A stretch of 47,160 bases of DNA from Fidelibacterota bacterium (GCA_016844945.1 JAERTJ010000123.1:1-47160); one strand, 5' to 3'; shown: positions 17,956 through 27,775, counted from the stretch's first letter. Notes: generated by a model from the letters alone, not told the origin. Translations and numbers: made by a program.

Positions 17956-18117
17956 AGCCTGCTATCACGATCTGAAATTCACTCTATATTCATTGAGTTT
18001 GGACTGTCTGATAGAGGCAATCCTGCAACTAAAAACCGTGTTTTGTCATCAAGCTTTCAGATTAGATTAAACGCTACACAAATTATCTGTATTAGGACTG
18101 TGTGAAGGAAATACCCT

Positions 18118-18522
18118 ATGGAACGGAAAATTAGAGTCATACTGGCAAAGCCAGGACTCGATGGACATGATCGCGGCGCAAAAGTACTAGCCAACTCATT
18201 TCGAGATGCAGGCATGGAAGTTATTTATCTGGGTCTCAGGCAAACACCTGAGATGATTGTAGCAGCTGCCGTACAGGAAGATGCAGATATTGTAGCGCTT
18301 AGCATTTTGTCTGGGGCTCACATGACCATTTTTCCACGCGTTATGGAGCTCATGAAAGAGGAGGGTCTTACAGATGTCCTGCTGACAGGTGGTGGCATTA
18401 TTCCCGACTCTGACATGGAAGCGCTCAACGAACTGGGTGTTGGTCGACTATTTGGTCCTGGTGCCAGCCTGGTTGAGATTAATGAATACATCACAAACTG
18501 GGTTCAGGAAAACCGTAAATGA
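18118..18522 (+). CDS. Methylmalonyl-CoA mutase B12-binding subunit (C-terminal domain protein)
   Basis: This 134-residue stand-alone cobalamin-binding domain has the base-off/His-on motif 'DGHDRG' with His17, a serine-containing 'LSILSGAH' and a 'LLTGGGIIP' loop that wraps the nucleotide tail. It matches the C-terminal domain of methylmalonyl-CoA mutase (isomerising succinyl-CoA and methylmalonyl-CoA) found as a separate small subunit in archaea and many anaerobes. The catalytic large subunit is not in the window. It overlaps the carboxyltransferase start by 4 bases (ATGA), so the two products should be made in step. A good AAGGA ribosome-binding site precedes the ATG. Confidence 0.92.
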   Translation: MERKIRVILAKPGLDGHDRGAKVLANSFRDAGMEVIYLGLRQTPEMIVAAAVQEDADIVALSILSGAHMTIFPRVMELMKEEGLTDVLLTGGGIIPDSDMEALNELGVGRLFGPGASLVEINEYITNWVQENRK

Positions 18523-20069
18523 ATCGCCGGGATCGTCTGGAAGAACTGCACAAGCTACAAGCTGAAGCACTCCTGGGAGGTGGGCAGGCACGTCTTGATG
18601 CTCAACATGCCAAGCAAAAATTATCCGCCCGTGAACGTCTTGACCTGTTGCTTGATCCGGGTTCGTTCGAAGAAATGGGCATGTTGGTCACCCATCGGTC
18701 CACCAATTTTGGTCTGGATAAACAAAAATTTCTAGGGGACGGTGTTGTCACCGGTCATGGTACAATTGACGGGAGAACGGTCTTCGTTTTTAGCCAGGAT
18801 TTTACAGTCATGGGCGGCTCCCTATCCGAAGCATATGCTGAAAAAATCGTCAAAGTGATGGACCTGGCTGCCAAGGTGGGTGCGCCGGTCATTGGATTAA
18901 ATGATAGTGGTGGCGCACGTATCCAGGAGGGCGTTGTAAGCCTTGCGGGCTATGCAGACATATTTCTTAGAAACACACTCATGAGTGGCGTTGTCCCGCA
19001 GATATCCGCTATTCTTGGTCCTTGTGCAGGTGGTGCCGTCTATTCCCCAGCCATTACTGACTTTATTTTTATGACCAAGGGTACCAGCTACATGTTTGTC
19101 ACGGGACCAGAAGTTGTAAAAACTGTAACCCATGAAGAAGTTACCAAAGAAGACCTGGGTGGGGCCACAGCCCACGGATCCAAATCAGGTGTCAGTCATT
19201 TTACATGTGATAATGAAATCGAAGTTATTGAAGGTATCAAGAAGCTCTTAAGTTTCCTTCCTCAAAACAACCTGGAAGACCCTCCGTTACTTGAATGCGA
19301 TGATCCCATTGACCGGGCAGATGAATGTCTGGATACGATCGTCCCTGAGAACCCCAACAAACCTTATGATATTAAAGATGTGATTCATTCAGTGGTGGAT
19401 AATGGCGAGTTCTATGAGGTTCATGATGATTTCGCCATGAATATGGTTGTTGGTTTTGTCCGTATGAATGGCAAGTCAATTGGCGTTGTTGCCAACCAAC
19501 CCGCTCACCTGGCTGGTGTTCTAGATATTGATTCCGCAGTCAAAGGTGCTCGCTTTGTTCGCTTTTGTGATGCCTTTAATATTCCACTGCTCACATTTGA
19601 AGATGTCCCTGGCTTTCTACCGGGAACGGATCAGGAATGGGGAGGTATCATTCGTCATGGTGCTAAATTGCTTTATGCGTTTGCAGAGGCCACCGTTCCA
19701 CGGGTGACTGTCATTACACGGAAAGCTTATGGCGGTGCTTATGATGTGATGAACTCAAAGCATATTCGTGGTGATATCAATTTCGCCTGGCCCTGCGCTG
19801 AGATTGCCGTTATGGGAGCAAAAGGCGCTACTGAAATCATTTTTAGAAAAGAGATCGCCAAAGCGGAAGACCCCGAAGCCGTCCTCGAAAAACTTACCAA
19901 TGAGTTCTCCGAACGGTTTGCCAATCCTTACTCAGCTGCTGAACGGGGTTATGTTGATGAAGTGATCGAGCCCAAACAAACACGCTTAAAAGTGATTAGA
20001 GCATTTGAAATGCTTGAAAATAAAGTTGATTCAAACCCACAAAAAAAACACGGAAATATCCCGCTATAA
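18519..20069 (+). CDS. Acyl-CoA carboxyltransferase (propionyl-CoA carboxylase beta / methylmalonyl-CoA decarboxylase alpha)
   Basis: This 516-residue crotonase-fold carboxyltransferase has two half-domains. The N half contains '[19 protein letters not shown]', '[19 protein letters not shown]' and the oxyanion loop '[16 protein letters not shown]'. The C half contains '[20 protein letters not shown]' and '[10 protein letters not shown]'. Length and motifs fit PccB/MmdA, which moves carboxyl groups between biotin and propionyl-CoA or methylmalonyl-CoA. Coupling to the B12-binding mutase subunit points to the propionyl-CoA to methylmalonyl-CoA to succinyl-CoA route. The sequence cannot tell a carboxylase from a sodium-pumping decarboxylase, because the biotin protein and partner subunits lie elsewhere. 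Confidence 0.94.
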   Translation: MNRRDRLEELHKLQAEALLGGGQARLDAQHAKQKLSARERLDLLLDPGSFEEMGMLVTHRSTNFGLDKQKFLGDGVVTGHGTIDGRTVFVFSQDFTVMGGSLSEAYAEKIVKVMDLAAKVGAPVIGLNDSGGARIQEGVVSLAGYADIFLRNTLMSGVVPQISAILGPCAGGAVYSPAITDFIFMTKGTSYMFVTGPEVVKTVTHEEVTKEDLGGATAHGSKSGVSHFTCDNEIEVIEGIKKLLSFLPQNNLEDPPLLECDDPIDRADECLDTIVPENPNKPYDIKDVIHSVVDNGEFYEVHDDFAMNMVVGFVRMNGKSIGVVANQPAHLAGVLDIDSAVKGARFVRFCDAFNIPLLTFEDVPGFLPGTDQEWGGIIRHGAKLLYAFAEATVPRVTVITRKAYGGAYDVMNSKHIRGDINFAWPCAEIAVMGAKGATEIIFRKEIAKAEDPEAVLEKLTNEFSERFANPYSAAERGYVDEVIEPKQTRLKVIRAFEMLENKVDSNPQKKHGNIPL

Positions 20070-20089
20070 ATCAGGGAGAGGGGTTTCAA

Positions 20090-21115
20090 GTGGATGTCAG
20101 AAATCGTGATGAATTATTAAAGAAGCAGGAAACACTTGAAGCTTACCTGCTGGAAAATCCCCAGTCGAGTCTGTTTGCCTGGTACGCCAGACAAAATATG
20201 GAAGCTGGCGAGCTTGACCGTGCATTAAGTATTTGCAAGCTGGGTGTTCCAAAAGTAGAGAGCCGTGGTGTGTTACATAAACTGATGGGTGAAATATACC
20301 TGGCCAAGGGTGAGGTCACTCAATCTATGAAGCACATGGTAGAATGTATTTTAACCAAAGAGCCCTTTCCCGGTGTAATTCTTGAGGTGATAAAAAACCT
20401 GGGTGAAACCATGGAGCCTCAACAGGTTGCCTTTCTGATATATTTGTTGAATAAAGCCTTACCTGGTCATCCTGATGCCATTCAATTCTACAAAAAATAT
20501 CCCAGTTCACGTAACTATATCGTACAGCCGGGTCAATACAAGTTTCTGGAGGAAATGGCAGCCAACTTAGAGCGCTCAGCCCTGGTTGAAGTTATGCCTA
20601 TTGATGATGAGGATGAACCCCAGTTGGCCTTGCCAGAAGCTGCTGATGAGAAACCAGCGTGGGAAATGCCGGCTCCAGAACCAGTTCAAGCGCCTGAATC
20701 GACCTCAACCCCTGAAGCTGCACCTGTTTCCCAAGCTCCTCCACCAGCGCCAGAACCAGTTTCCGTAGAGCCTACACCGGCACCGGTAGCTGAAGCCACT
20801 CCTCCGGTTCCTGAGTATGAGATCCCTGATTCAACACCCCCTCTGAATGAATTGGTAGAACAGCCATTACCAGAACCTGCGGAGCCTCCAAAACCTAAGC
20901 CCAAGACAATACCGCGCCAGGGACCAGCAGTTAAACACAATATTACCCGATCCATGGCAACCTTCACGCTGATGCAGATTTTTAAAGATCAGGGGATGTT
21001 TGAAAATGCCCTAGAGGTTTTACAATTCTTGCGGGAAAAATCCAGTAATGTGGAGCGTATTGATGCGGAGGAAAAAGAGATACGCGACCTCATGGCTCGT
21101 AATGGCGCGCGATAG
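20090..21115 (+). CDS. TPR-like protein with proline/glutamate-rich linker
   Basis: This 341-residue protein starts at GTG behind a GGGAGAGGGG-like ribosome-binding site, 20 bases after the carboxyltransferase. Residues 10-110 are TPR-like helices ('LFAWYARQNMEAGELDRALS'). Residues 185-280 are a low-complexity Pro, Glu and Ala linker. The last 55 residues form another helical pair ('LMQIFKDQGMFENALEVLQF'), again TPR-like. It has no signal peptide or membrane segment, so it is probably a cytosolic scaffold. I do not recognise a named family. Its place at the end of the methylmalonyl gene pair may only reflect a shared transcript. Confidence 0.75.
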   Translation: MDVRNRDELLKKQETLEAYLLENPQSSLFAWYARQNMEAGELDRALSICKLGVPKVESRGVLHKLMGEIYLAKGEVTQSMKHMVECILTKEPFPGVILEVIKNLGETMEPQQVAFLIYLLNKALPGHPDAIQFYKKYPSSRNYIVQPGQYKFLEEMAANLERSALVEVMPIDDEDEPQLALPEAADEKPAWEMPAPEPVQAPESTSTPEAAPVSQAPPPAPEPVSVEPTPAPVAEATPPVPEYEIPDSTPPLNELVEQPLPEPAEPPKPKPKTIPRQGPAVKHNITRSMATFTLMQIFKDQGMFENALEVLQFLREKSSNVERIDAEEKEIRDLMARNGAR

Positions 21116-21131
21116 GACGACCCTATAAACG

Positions 21132-22073
21132 ATGCCAGAGTCAAACAGCCGGGATAATGAGATGGGGATGCCTATGATCCAGTTGTCGGCACTTCTCGTC
21201 ACTTACAACTCCAGCACCACAATCGAAGCTTGTTTAGAAAGCCTGCTACCAGAGCTAGATGCTGTGAATGGAGAAGCAATTGTTGTGGATAATCATTCCA
21301 CAGACAATACACCAGAGCTTCTGGAAGCATTTGCCTCAAAACATTCTACCTTGCAGGTCGACCTGAGTCGTGTGAACCGGGGCTTTGCCATTGGAAACAA
21401 TCAGGCACTTCAAAATGCCCGGGGGGAGCACATCCTTATACTGAACCCTGATACCATTTTACAACCAGGAACTTTAAAGGCCTTATTGGAAGAACTTGAG
21501 AAAGATACTCAGATCGGAATTGTAGCACCCCAATTACAATTTCCAGATGGCCGGCTTCAGAAAACCTGTCGACGCTTCCCCAGTCATATGGATGTAGTAT
21601 ATAATGTTTTCGGGTTATCTAAGATGTTTCCTGATAGTAAACGTTTTAATGGCTGGAAAATGGGTGATTTTGACCATCGAGAACCTTGCCAGGTTGATCA
21701 ACCAGCTGGAGCTGCCTTGTTGGTGAGGGGTGATCTTCTCAGAGAGTTAAAAGGATTTGACCCCAACTTCCCCATGTTTTTTAATGATGTGGATTTATGT
21801 AAACGCATCAAAGAGAGTGGCTATGAAATCTGGTATCGTCCAGGAATTGTCATTCAGCATCTGGGTGGCGCCAGTGTGAAGCAGGTGAAGCTCAAAATGA
21901 CCCTAAGCTCCCACGTATCCTTCTTTCGCTATTTTGAGAAACACTTTACCCGGCTACACCAACAACCCCTGAATTTTATGGTGGGTGTCCTATTATATCT
22001 CTCACTTATACCGCGTTTATTTCTGTTGATGATTCTGAAGGATAAGAATAATACCAGCCGGGATACACTCTAA
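21132..22073 (+). CDS. Glycosyltransferase family 2 (rhamnosyltransferase-like)
   Basis: This 313-residue GT-A fold enzyme has the nucleotide-sugar-binding start 'LSALLVTYNSSTTIEACLES', 'IVVDNHSTDNT', the DxD-like 'ILNPDT', and the acceptor-side motif 'FPMFFNDVDLCKRIKESGY'. That layout is typical of WbbL/rhamnosyltransferase-type GT2 enzymes that build surface polysaccharides. A hydrophobic segment (about 277-300) near the C-terminus probably fixes it to the inner membrane. An internal ATG at 21162 is an alternative start. It is followed 14 bases later by a HAD gene. Confidence 0.92.
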   Translation: MPESNSRDNEMGMPMIQLSALLVTYNSSTTIEACLESLLPELDAVNGEAIVVDNHSTDNTPELLEAFASKHSTLQVDLSRVNRGFAIGNNQALQNARGEHILILNPDTILQPGTLKALLEELEKDTQIGIVAPQLQFPDGRLQKTCRRFPSHMDVVYNVFGLSKMFPDSKRFNGWKMGDFDHREPCQVDQPAGAALLVRGDLLRELKGFDPNFPMFFNDVDLCKRIKESGYEIWYRPGIVIQHLGGASVKQVKLKMTLSSHVSFFRYFEKHFTRLHQQPLNFMVGVLLYLSLIPRLFLLMILKDKNNTSRDTL

Positions 22074-22087
22074 CCAGAAGGCTCCAT

Positions 22088-22720
22088 ATGCAAGATAATC
22101 CGAAGATAAAAGCGTTCTTTTTTGATATTGGCGGTGTTCTGGTCAGCGTCGATTCCAGTCGCTCTGTTCAACGGTTATCCAAAAAACTTGATGTCCCCGC
22201 GGATAAAATTCAGAGTGCCATGACACGCGAATTACTTGAGGAATATGAAAAAGGTCGTCTGAGCTCCAATCAATTCTATGAGCAGTTGCTGATTAACTGC
22301 AATAGTGCTGAAACGATTGATTTAAGTTCATTCAGGGCATACTGGCAGGAAGTTCTTTTTCCCATGGAAGAGAGCTTGGACTTTTTAAAGCGGGTAAAAC
22401 AGGATTTCCCCGTGTGGCTGCTGAGTAACACCAATGACTTCCATTATGATATTCTTATGCAGGATTTCCCATTTATGAAATGGGTTGATGGTGGTACCTA
22501 TAGTTTCCTGCTGGGTAGTATGAAACCTGAGCCAGAGATTTACATCCATGCCATCATGCAGTGTGGTTTTCGACCTGAAGAAATATTATTCATTGATGAT
22601 CTAGAGGTGAATGTTCAGGGTGCCAGAGAGCAGGGCATTAATGTCATCCAGTTTAAAAAATTTGAAAGCTTCACACACGAGTTAAAGATTCGTTTTCCAG
22701 AACTGGGGTATTTGGTATGA
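22088..22720 (+). CDS. HAD-superfamily hydrolase, subfamily IA (YihX-like)
   Basis: This 210-residue HAD phosphatase has motif I 'FFDIGGVLVSVD', a variant in which the second Asp is replaced by Gly (DIGGV), as in the YihX and epoxide-hydrolase-N-terminal group. Motif II is 'LLSNTND', the motif III Lys lies in 'GSMKPEPEIY', and motif IV is 'LFIDDLEVN'. YihX acts on alpha-D-glucose 1-phosphate in E. coli, and the substrate here is uncertain. It overlaps the penicillin acylase gene by 4 bases (ATGA). Confidence 0.88.
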   Translation: MQDNPKIKAFFFDIGGVLVSVDSSRSVQRLSKKLDVPADKIQSAMTRELLEEYEKGRLSSNQFYEQLLINCNSAETIDLSSFRAYWQEVLFPMEESLDFLKRVKQDFPVWLLSNTNDFHYDILMQDFPFMKWVDGGTYSFLLGSMKPEPEIYIHAIMQCGFRPEEILFIDDLEVNVQGAREQGINVIQFKKFESFTHELKIRFPELGYLV

Positions 22721-25143
22721 GAATATTTAAAACAATTCTAGCCTTTGTCACGCTAATTGTTCTGTTTCAGGTTTTGAATAATAACCAGGGAAGTATACCA
22801 CCTCTGGGCAAATTCATGAATCCTTTTGCTGGTTTCTGGCAAAATGGTGAAAAGTTGGATGAAATTGAGGAAGTTCTGGATGTCAGAGGGCTTAGAGATG
22901 CAGTGAAAGTGGTTTGGGATGAAAGACATGTCCCCCATGTTTTTGCTGAAAATACCTATGATATATATTTTGCCCAGGGATTCCTAACCGCTAGGGATCG
23001 TCTCTGGCAAATGGAATTTCAAACCCATGTTGCTGCGGGTCGTGTTTCTGAAATCATTGGTTCCAAAGCTGTTAATTTTGATAAAACTCAAAGGCGTCGG
23101 GGATTGCTGCTGGCCGCTGAACAGACCATAAATTTCATGAATGAAAATCCAGAGACCCATCTCATCCTGCAGGCCTATGCCAATGGTGTGAATACCTGGA
23201 TTGAGACACTCACACCAGCAACACTTCCCCTGGAATACAAGTTACTGAATTATGAACCAGAGGTCTGGTCAACATTGAAGACTGCGTTGCTCCTCAAATA
23301 TATGGCCTGGGACTTAACTGGTCGCAATTCTGAAATGGATTTGAGTATCATTCAGACCGCCCTAGGACAGGCTTTCGTTGATGAATTTTACCCGGATGAT
23401 ACACCAAGAATGGATCCTGTCATACCGTCAGCTAAACCCTGGCGCTTTGACCCCATGATTCCAGAGGAATCTCCTGAACCATTTGAACCACAATTTGTGA
23501 AAGCGATGCGTGATGGAGAACCAGACGAAGATAATGGGAGCAATAATTGGGCAGTTTCAGGCAAGAAAACAGCTTCAGGCTTTCCAATTATAGCCAATGA
23601 TCCCCACCTGGGATTAAAACTACCATCAATCTGGTATGAAATTCAACTTCATACACCTGACATGAATGTCTATGGTGTCTCAATGCCAGGGGCGCCAGCC
23701 GTCATCATTGGGTTTAATGAAAATATAGGCTGGGGGTTGACCAATGCCGCCAGTGATGTTATGGATTGGTTTGAGATTGAATTCAAGGACATCTCTTATT
23801 CTGAATATTTGTACATGGATGAATGGGTGCAAGCAGATTTGCGGGTAGAGGAAATTGTTGTCCGAGGTGAAGCGTCTGTCATGGATACCTTTGCTGTGAC
23901 CCGTTTTGGGCCTCTGGTGCATTTTGGTGAGCACAGGCTGGAAAACGGTCACCCCGTGGGATTAGCCATGCGCTGGACGGCTCATGACCAGTCCAATGAA
24001 ATGATCGCCATTTTGGGTATCAACCAGGCGAGTGATGTGGAAACCTTTTATACGTCTCTTGAGTCGTTTGAAGCCCCGGGACAAAACTTTGTTGTGGCTG
24101 CCAGAGATGGTGATATTGCCATTCGTCATAATGGCAAGTTTCCACTACGGGGTCAGGATCAAGGTAAATTTGTCAGGGCTGGTCGAGATACGACAGGAGA
24201 ATGGACCGCATGGATTCCACCTGAACAATTACCTGTCATTCAAAATCCATGGCGGGGGTTTGTCAGCTCTGCCAATCAGAATCCTGTGGGTAAAAATTAT
24301 CCCTATTACATGGGGTGGGAATATGATGATTACGAGCGGGGGTCGAGAATAAACCAGCGTCTGGCCAAGCTGAATGATATCGATTTCGCCGACATGCAAG
24401 AACTTCATATGGATAACTTTAACAAGCAGGCAGCCCTTATCCTGCCGTTTCTCCTTAAGCAATTAGACCTTACACCACTTTCAGATGAATCCCGGACTAT
24501 TGTAGAAGATTTGAAATCCTGGAATTTTGTATCTGACCCACAGGAAAAAGCAGCCTGGGTCTACAAACAGTGGTGGTTGCACCTGGAACAGGCCATCTGG
24601 AATGACGAGCTGACACTCTATGGGGAAGTTAGAGAAATTCCGACACGCTCCGTAACTGCCAGACTGCTTTTGAAAAACAAAAACCTCAAATATTATGATA
24701 ATATCAACACTCCTGATGTTGAAGATCGAACAACCATTATTAATCAGGCTTTTAACACCACCCTGGCTGAATTGACCCAGGCATTAGGTGCTTATGGGGA
24801 AAGTTGGGAATTGGGTAAAGCTCGCGGAACAGACATTAACCACCTGCTTTCTGTCAAGGGGCTGGGTCGAACGGGATTGTATACCGGTGGTGGGCAGGGT
24901 ATTGTAAATGCCACCAAGAAGGATCATGGACCCTCCTGGCGTATGCTGGTAGAGCTTGGAGACTATCCAAGAGCAAAAGGCATTTTCCCTGGGGGTCAAT
25001 CTGGAAATCCAGGTTCAAAATTTTATGATAATGCAGTGAATAATTGGGTGGATGGTGAGTATTATGACATTCACTTTATTCAAACACCAGATAGCCTAAC
25101 CAATTCAAATCTCAGGTTGACTCATTTAAGGAATTATCAATGA
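22717..25143 (+). CDS. Penicillin acylase family Ntn-hydrolase
   Basis: This 808-residue N-terminal-nucleophile hydrolase precursor begins with one hydrophobic segment (signal peptide or anchor, 'ILAFVTLIVLFQVL'). The alpha region contains 'FAQGFLTARDRLWQMEF'. A linker ends at G274-Ser275 in 'DNGSNNWAV', where self-cleavage would expose Ser275 as the nucleophile of the beta chain. 'NDPHLGLKLPSIWYEI' follows as usual. The family hydrolyses amides such as penicillin G or acyl-homoserine lactones, and its natural role is often scavenging or quorum quenching. It acts in the periplasm. It is translationally coupled to the HAD gene before it and the small membrane protein after it (4-base overlaps). 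Confidence 0.94.
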   Translation: MRIFKTILAFVTLIVLFQVLNNNQGSIPPLGKFMNPFAGFWQNGEKLDEIEEVLDVRGLRDAVKVVWDERHVPHVFAENTYDIYFAQGFLTARDRLWQMEFQTHVAAGRVSEIIGSKAVNFDKTQRRRGLLLAAEQTINFMNENPETHLILQAYANGVNTWIETLTPATLPLEYKLLNYEPEVWSTLKTALLLKYMAWDLTGRNSEMDLSIIQTALGQAFVDEFYPDDTPRMDPVIPSAKPWRFDPMIPEESPEPFEPQFVKAMRDGEPDEDNGSNNWAVSGKKTASGFPIIANDPHLGLKLPSIWYEIQLHTPDMNVYGVSMPGAPAVIIGFNENIGWGLTNAASDVMDWFEIEFKDISYSEYLYMDEWVQADLRVEEIVVRGEASVMDTFAVTRFGPLVHFGEHRLENGHPVGLAMRWTAHDQSNEMIAILGINQASDVETFYTSLESFEAPGQNFVVAARDGDIAIRHNGKFPLRGQDQGKFVRAGRDTTGEWTAWIPPEQLPVIQNPWRGFVSSANQNPVGKNYPYYMGWEYDDYERGSRINQRLAKLNDIDFADMQELHMDNFNKQAALILPFLLKQLDLTPLSDESRTIVEDLKSWNFVSDPQEKAAWVYKQWWLHLEQAIWNDELTLYGEVREIPTRSVTARLLLKNKNLKYYDNINTPDVEDRTTIINQAFNTTLAELTQALGAYGESWELGKARGTDINHLLSVKGLGRTGLYTGGGQGIVNATKKDHGPSWRMLVELGDYPRAKGIFPGGQSGNPGSKFYDNAVNNWVDGEYYDIHFIQTPDSLTNSNLRLTHLRNYQ

Positions 25144-25496
25144 TCAGTGTTTTAATATCTATGGTTCTCGTATTTTTGCTCCAATTACTATTCTATTCAT
25201 GGTGGTGGATCATTCTGGTTCCACTGGGTTTGGGATTTATTGAAAAAGATTCTGTCGTGAGAGCCGCCGCCGGTAGTGGCTTGGGAGTTTTCCTGCTCTG
25301 GTCGGGGATGGCCTTCTATCAATGGTCCAATGGGGGTGAGATTATTGTTAGCCGCATTGCGGAAGTCATGGGGGCAAATTCTGGTTGGGTACTGGTTCTC
25401 GCAACGGGTCTCATTGGTTTTGTTGTTTCTGCGGTGGCTGGATATGCAGGTTATTCATTGAGAAAAATACTCATCCAGGAATATCAGATATCGTAA
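25140..25496 (+). CDS. Small membrane protein, unknown function
   Basis: This 118-residue protein has three or four predicted membrane helices (about 3-30, 42-62 and 82-110) and Gly-rich packing motifs. No family is recognised. Its ATG overlaps the stop of the penicillin acylase gene (ATGA), so it is the last member of that transcription unit and may help anchor or serve the acylase. No catalytic residues are visible. Confidence 0.75.
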   Translation: MISVLISMVLVFLLQLLFYSWWWIILVPLGLGFIEKDSVVRAAAGSGLGVFLLWSGMAFYQWSNGGEIIVSRIAEVMGANSGWVLVLATGLIGFVVSAVAGYAGYSLRKILIQEYQIS

Positions 25497-25531
25497 CCGA
25501 GACCGAGACCCTGAGTCTGGTTTGATTAGAG

Positions 25532-25610
25532 TTACCACAAAGACACAAAAGCACAAAGTACCACAAATTAATATTAGTGGATTTTTGTGTCTTCGTGATT
25601 TGGTGGTTAA
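25532..25610. repeat. Palindromic repeat element, ACCAC-type ends
   Basis: The left end TTACCACAAAGACACAAAAG and the right end CTTCGTGATTTGGTGGTTAA are imperfect inverted copies flanking about 40 bases. It belongs to the same general class as the TTAACCGC elements at 34103 and 38727 but is a diverged variant. It fills most of the gap before the trmH-like gene. Confidence 0.7.
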
Positions 25611-25634
25611 GAATCTTCTAGCGTATGGGGTTTT

Positions 25635-26228
25635 ATGAAAAAGACAAAAAATGATTTAAATATCTACGAAGAACCTTTGCGTACCATCCCTCATAACGTT
25701 TTTCGGGATAATAATCCTGAGTACGATGAACTTGAGCAGCGCCTGCGAATGCCAGTTGTGGCTTTGTTGGACAATATTCGTAGCATGTTCAATGTAGGCT
25801 CAATATTTAGAACGGCAGATGGTGCCTGGCTGGAAGAAATTATTATTAGTGGGTACACGGCCTCGCCCCCCAGAAAAGAGATCGCCAAAACTGCCCTGGG
25901 TGCTGAATACTCCGTACCCTGGCGCAATATCCCCAATGCTGTTGAAGCCTTGAAAGCATTGAAGCAAAGAGGGTATAAAGCCGTGGCTCTTGAGCATACG
26001 ACACGGAGTCAATCCTATACACAAGTCGACTATGATTTTCCTCTGGTGTTTGTTGTGGGTAACGAGGGGGTTGGAATACAGGACGACATTATCAAGGAAT
26101 GTGATTTTGCTGTTGAGCTTCCCCAGAACGGCATGAAAAGCTCCATGAATGTGGCTGTGGCATTTGGGATTATGCTTTATGAGTTAAGACGACAGTGGGA
26201 TATTAAGAAGTTAGAAGTTAGAAGTTAG
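25635..26228 (+). CDS. TrmH/SpoU-family RNA 2'-O-methyltransferase
   Basis: This 197-residue SPOUT methyltransferase has motif 1 'LLDNIRSMFNVGSIFRTADG', motif 2 'FVVGNEGVGI' and motif 3 'VELPQNGMKSSMNVAVAFGI', which together build the trefoil-knot SAM site with the catalytic Arg in motif 1. It would methylate a ribose 2'-OH in tRNA or rRNA, with the target unknown. It lacks the N-terminal substrate domain of RlmB. The last five or so residues and the stop codon are encoded by a 7-bp tandem repeat, so the native C-terminus has probably been replaced. Confidence 0.92.
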   Translation: MKKTKNDLNIYEEPLRTIPHNVFRDNNPEYDELEQRLRMPVVALLDNIRSMFNVGSIFRTADGAWLEEIIISGYTASPPRKEIAKTALGAEYSVPWRNIPNAVEALKALKQRGYKAVALEHTTRSQSYTQVDYDFPLVFVVGNEGVGIQDDIIKECDFAVELPQNGMKSSMNVAVAFGIMLYELRRQWDIKKLEVRS

Positions 26229-26240
26229 AAGTTAGAAGTT
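26208..26240. repeat. 7-bp tandem repeat (AAGTTAG)n
   Basis: Four perfect copies of AAGTTAG plus five further bases run from 26208 to 26240. They overlap the 3' end of the trmH-like gene and supply its stop codon. The following 230 bases up to the next gene hold repeat-like sequence (GTCCGTGTTAGTCTG at about 26283) and no ORF. Confidence 0.9.
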
Positions 26241-26475
26241 GAGCACAATCGGGATTTTTATTTTCAAAACATGATTTTTTTCTGTCCGTGTTAGTCTGTT
26301 TATTCGTGTTATTCCATAAGTCTACACTTATGAATTAGCGCTGGTATATCCTGGTTACATGCTTAATTTTTGTGAATTGACCTAGCGCACAGAAGCGGTA
26401 AACGACTTGGATGTTTTGTAATCCTGTCCATATATTGAACGATTATCAATAGAAATAATTTTTAAAGGAGGAAAT

Positions 26476-27585
26476 ATGATTAAAAAGGTACTGTTATTTG
26501 TTTTGACACTGATGCTCACAGTGAGCGCATTCAGTCAATCCCTTGAGGAGACACTGAGTAATATGTTGAGCGACAATGCTACCATGTATGTTCAACCCCT
26601 GGGTGATGGTATGGGATCTCTCATGAATTCAGGGTACTACCATCGTTCACGTGTCCACAAAATGCTGGGCTTCGATGTTAGTCTCAAAATGATGGCTCTT
26701 ACCGTTGACGATGAAAGCAAATATTTTGATTTTAATCTCGGCACGGGAAATGTAGTGATTAACCTGAACGATGTGACTGATGCTTATGGTGAACTTGGTA
26801 CGATTACCATTCCATTTTCGGAAGTCTATAAAGATGCTAATACCTCAGTGCCTACTGTCGCTGGTGATTCTGAAGAAATTGGTGTAATTGAAGCAAATGA
26901 TGGCCATGTAGTCGGAATCGTGGAAGGCGAGCTTATTAGTGCGCTAACACCCAGTCTTGGTGCTGCCAATGCTGCTACTGCTGTTAGTCAACTAAGTAGT
27001 GATATTACTGATGCTGTCGCAGTGGTTCCAGACATTTCAATTCCAGGCCTCGGTCTGAGCACCATGGCAATGCCCATGCCTCAGATTGCGCTGGGTCTAC
27101 CCCTGGGTCTTGAGTTAACCGTCCGTGGTCTTCCAGAAGTTGAACTCGGAGATGCAGGTAAATTCAGTATGTACGGTGGTGGCGCCAGGATCAATATTGA
27201 TCAGTTTATTCCCATCCCACTTTTCCCTGTGGATATCACAGCAGGTGCATTCTATTCACAGATGTCCATTGGTGAGGTTTTTGAATCCAGTAATACATCT
27301 ATCAATCTGCAAGTTGGAAAATCAATTAGTCTACTCTTTTTTGGACTCGGTGTATACGCAGATGCTGCCTATGAATCCAGTAGCATAAATATTTCCTATG
27401 AGCCAGATCCTGACATGGGATTAGGAACCGATCCAGTTGAGTTTGAGTTGGAAACTGATCCAGGTATGAGAATTGGTGCTGGACTGCATTTAACCGCTAT
27501 TCCATTAACCTATTTCAATTTTCATGTTGCCCAAACACCTAACAACATGGTGTTAACAGGTGGTTTTGGAATCACCTTTAGATAA
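26476..27585 (+). CDS. Outer-membrane beta-barrel-like protein, DUF6588 type
   Basis: This 369-residue protein has a clear signal peptide (MIKKVLLFVLTLMLTVSAFSQ). The mature part alternates short amphipathic strands with Gly and Asn turns and ends in the aromatic C-terminus 'GGFGITFR', as expected for an outer-membrane barrel. The segment 'YVQPLGDGMGSLMNSGYYHR' recalls the DUF6588 family of FCB-group bacteria. No function is known. A strong AAAGGAGGAAAT ribosome-binding site and a good terminator suggest a well-expressed single-gene transcript. Confidence 0.75.
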   Translation: MIKKVLLFVLTLMLTVSAFSQSLEETLSNMLSDNATMYVQPLGDGMGSLMNSGYYHRSRVHKMLGFDVSLKMMALTVDDESKYFDFNLGTGNVVINLNDVTDAYGELGTITIPFSEVYKDANTSVPTVAGDSEEIGVIEANDGHVVGIVEGELISALTPSLGAANAATAVSQLSSDITDAVAVVPDISIPGLGLSTMAMPMPQIALGLPLGLELTVRGLPEVELGDAGKFSMYGGGARINIDQFIPIPLFPVDITAGAFYSQMSIGEVFESSNTSINLQVGKSISLLFFGLGVYADAAYESSSINISYEPDPDMGLGTDPVEFELETDPGMRIGAGLHLTAIPLTYFNFHVAQTPNNMVLTGGFGITFR

Positions 27586-27608
27586 CTTTCAATTTTGAAA
27601 ACGATAAA

Positions 27609-27636
27609 AAGCCATCCTACGGGGTGGCTTTTTTTT
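27609..27636 (+). terminator. Rho-independent terminator after the barrel protein
   Basis: The stem AAGCCATCC (27609-27617) pairs with GGGTGGCTT (27622-27630) with one wobble. The loop is TACG, and an eight-T run continues from the stem end. Confidence 0.92.
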
Positions 27637-27775
27637 CGTCAAATGCAACTGCGGTAAAACGTTGACAATGCCCTTTTGTGAAAAATTGAAAGTTTGGTTT
27701 TAAAAGCGGAACTAGCTGATTTTATACAATTAAATCGCTATATTCTGGATCGGAATTCGGAATATGGAGGAATTG

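Noticed and set aside
26208..26240. CRISPR-like direct repeats
   Set aside because: The 7-bp units are adjacent without spacers, so this is a simple tandem repeat.
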